Source: a bacterium (GTDB lineage Bacteria; Patescibacteriota; Minisyncoccia; Phycocordibacterales; SBAW01). From it: a stretch of DNA of 5,515 nucleotides. Shown here one piece after another: positions 4,934-5,515 of this stretch. Under the pieces are notes generated by a model, which saw only the letters and a list, made by a program, of their open reading frames with translations, was not told the DNA's origin and searched no databases. Each line of letters opens with the position of its first letter. Within the stretch, counting starts at the first letter, position 1. The stretch lies in assembly GCA_021813335.1 (NCBI GenBank), contig JAKALC010000049.1, positions 1 to 5,515 of the forward strand. Direction: 5' to 3'. Position numbers and translations under genes: made by a program.

Positions 4934-5515
4934 CTAGGGAAGCTCTTGCGCGAGCATCTTTTTCACCTGGTCTATCGGTATGGAAAAGCCGATGTTATTG
5001 GAGCCGACGACCGTCGCGACGTTGATGCCGACGACGTTCCCGTCGAGATCGAGAAGGGGCCCGCCCGAATTGCCCGGGTTGATGGCAGCGTCGGTCTGGA
5101 GGATGCCGGCGAGCTCCTCCGTGTTGCCGTTCTCATCGGACGCCGTGATGGTCCGATTGATGCCCGAAATGACCCCGACCGAGACGGAATTGCTGTACTG
5201 TCCGAGCGCATTGCCGATGGCGGCGACCGTTTCGCCGAGCTCGAGCTTGGATGAGTCGCCGAAAGAGACCGTGCGGTAGCCCGTTCCGCTTATCTTAAGG
5301 ATGGCGATGTCATTGTCCGGATCCTGGTACACGACCCGCGCTTGCCGCTCCGCCCCCGAAGAAAGGAGCACCGTGTAGGTCGCCGAAAGGTCGCTCGCCA
5401 CGTGGCGATTGGTCAGAATATAGCCGTCGGACCGGACGATGAATCCGGTCCCGGCGCCCACGTTCTGGGTCGTCGTCCCGACCTGCTGGTACACCGGTAT
5501 CTGGAAGCCGAGGCC
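4934..5515 (-). CDS. Trypsin/HtrA-like serine protease (Deg family), 5'-truncated by window edge
   Basis: The frame is open from the right edge and encodes the last 193 residues, beginning GLGFQIPVYQQV. The chymotrypsin-fold catalytic triad is complete in fragment numbering: His38 in ILTNRHV, Asp69 in DNDIAILKI and Ser150 in NPGNSGGPLLD. Other HtrA marks are GTGFIVRSDGYILTN, ETVAAIGNALG, VSVGVISGINR, GILQTDAAINPGNSGG and GNVVGINVA. The family degrades or refolds damaged proteins outside the cytoplasmic membrane. The chain ends IPIDQVKKMLAQELP, immediately after the protease domain, so no C-terminal PDZ domain is present, unlike classical DegP/DegS. The missing N-terminus probably carries a membrane anchor (not visible here). 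A GTG at 5494 lies mid-domain and is not a credible start. Confidence 0.93.
   Translation of the reverse strand, partial: GLGFQIPVYQQVGTTTQNVGAGTGFIVRSDGYILTNRHVASDLSATYTVLLSSGAERQARVVYQDPDNDIAILKISGTGYRTVSFGDSSKLELGETVAAIGNALGQYSNSVSVGVISGINRTITASDENGNTEELAGILQTDAAINPGNSGGPLLDLDGNVVGINVATVVGSNNIGFSIPIDQVKKMLAQELP

Overview
The window is gene-dense, G+C-rich bacterial DNA (about 60% G+C by eye). It carries eight protein genes that lie in the window (seven complete, one cut by the right edge) plus the last 30 codons of another gene at the left edge. Several things suggest a Patescibacteria/CPR bacterium, probably in the Parcubacteria: very short intergenic gaps, few Shine-Dalgarno sites, a short membrane-anchored SIMPL protein, an N-terminally anchored DsbA-like protein, a 66-residue membrane protein of a type I associate with that group, and rplK without a following rplA. 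This placement is inference from gene style and needs a phylogeny.

Left block (1-1482): a plus-strand gene ends at 93 and meets the minus-strand operon secE-nusG-rplK head-on. The 82-nt gap between them holds a perfect 12-bp hairpin with U-tracts on both sides (a bidirectional terminator) and a second, very G+C-rich 17-bp hairpin. secE (56 aa) is too short for a standard ORF listing but is unmistakable. A sigma70-like promoter (TTGCGC-17-TATACT) lies upstream of secE and partly overlaps a perfect 20-bp hairpin that follows the next gene.

Middle block (1502-3073, minus strand): a DsbA-like membrane-anchored thioredoxin-fold oxidoreductase (CPFC active site) is followed by a membrane-anchored SIMPL-domain protein whose only two cysteines (CX5C) lie in its predicted extracytoplasmic part.

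Right block: divergent from dsbA are overlapping genes for an ABC importer permease and ATPase of the NitT/TauT/SsuBC type, with no substrate-binding protein in the window. They converge on a minus-strand pair: a trypsin/HtrA-like serine protease (5' end cut by the window edge, intact His-Asp-Ser triad, no PDZ domain) followed by the small membrane protein.

Functionally, much of the window concerns the envelope: Sec translocation (SecE), oxidative folding (DsbA-like), envelope protease quality control (HtrA-like), a SIMPL protein and a solute importer, next to a transcription/translation operon (NusG, L11). I see no CRISPR, tRNA, rRNA, insertion sequence or obvious mobile DNA. No stretch over 300 bases lacks a gene.
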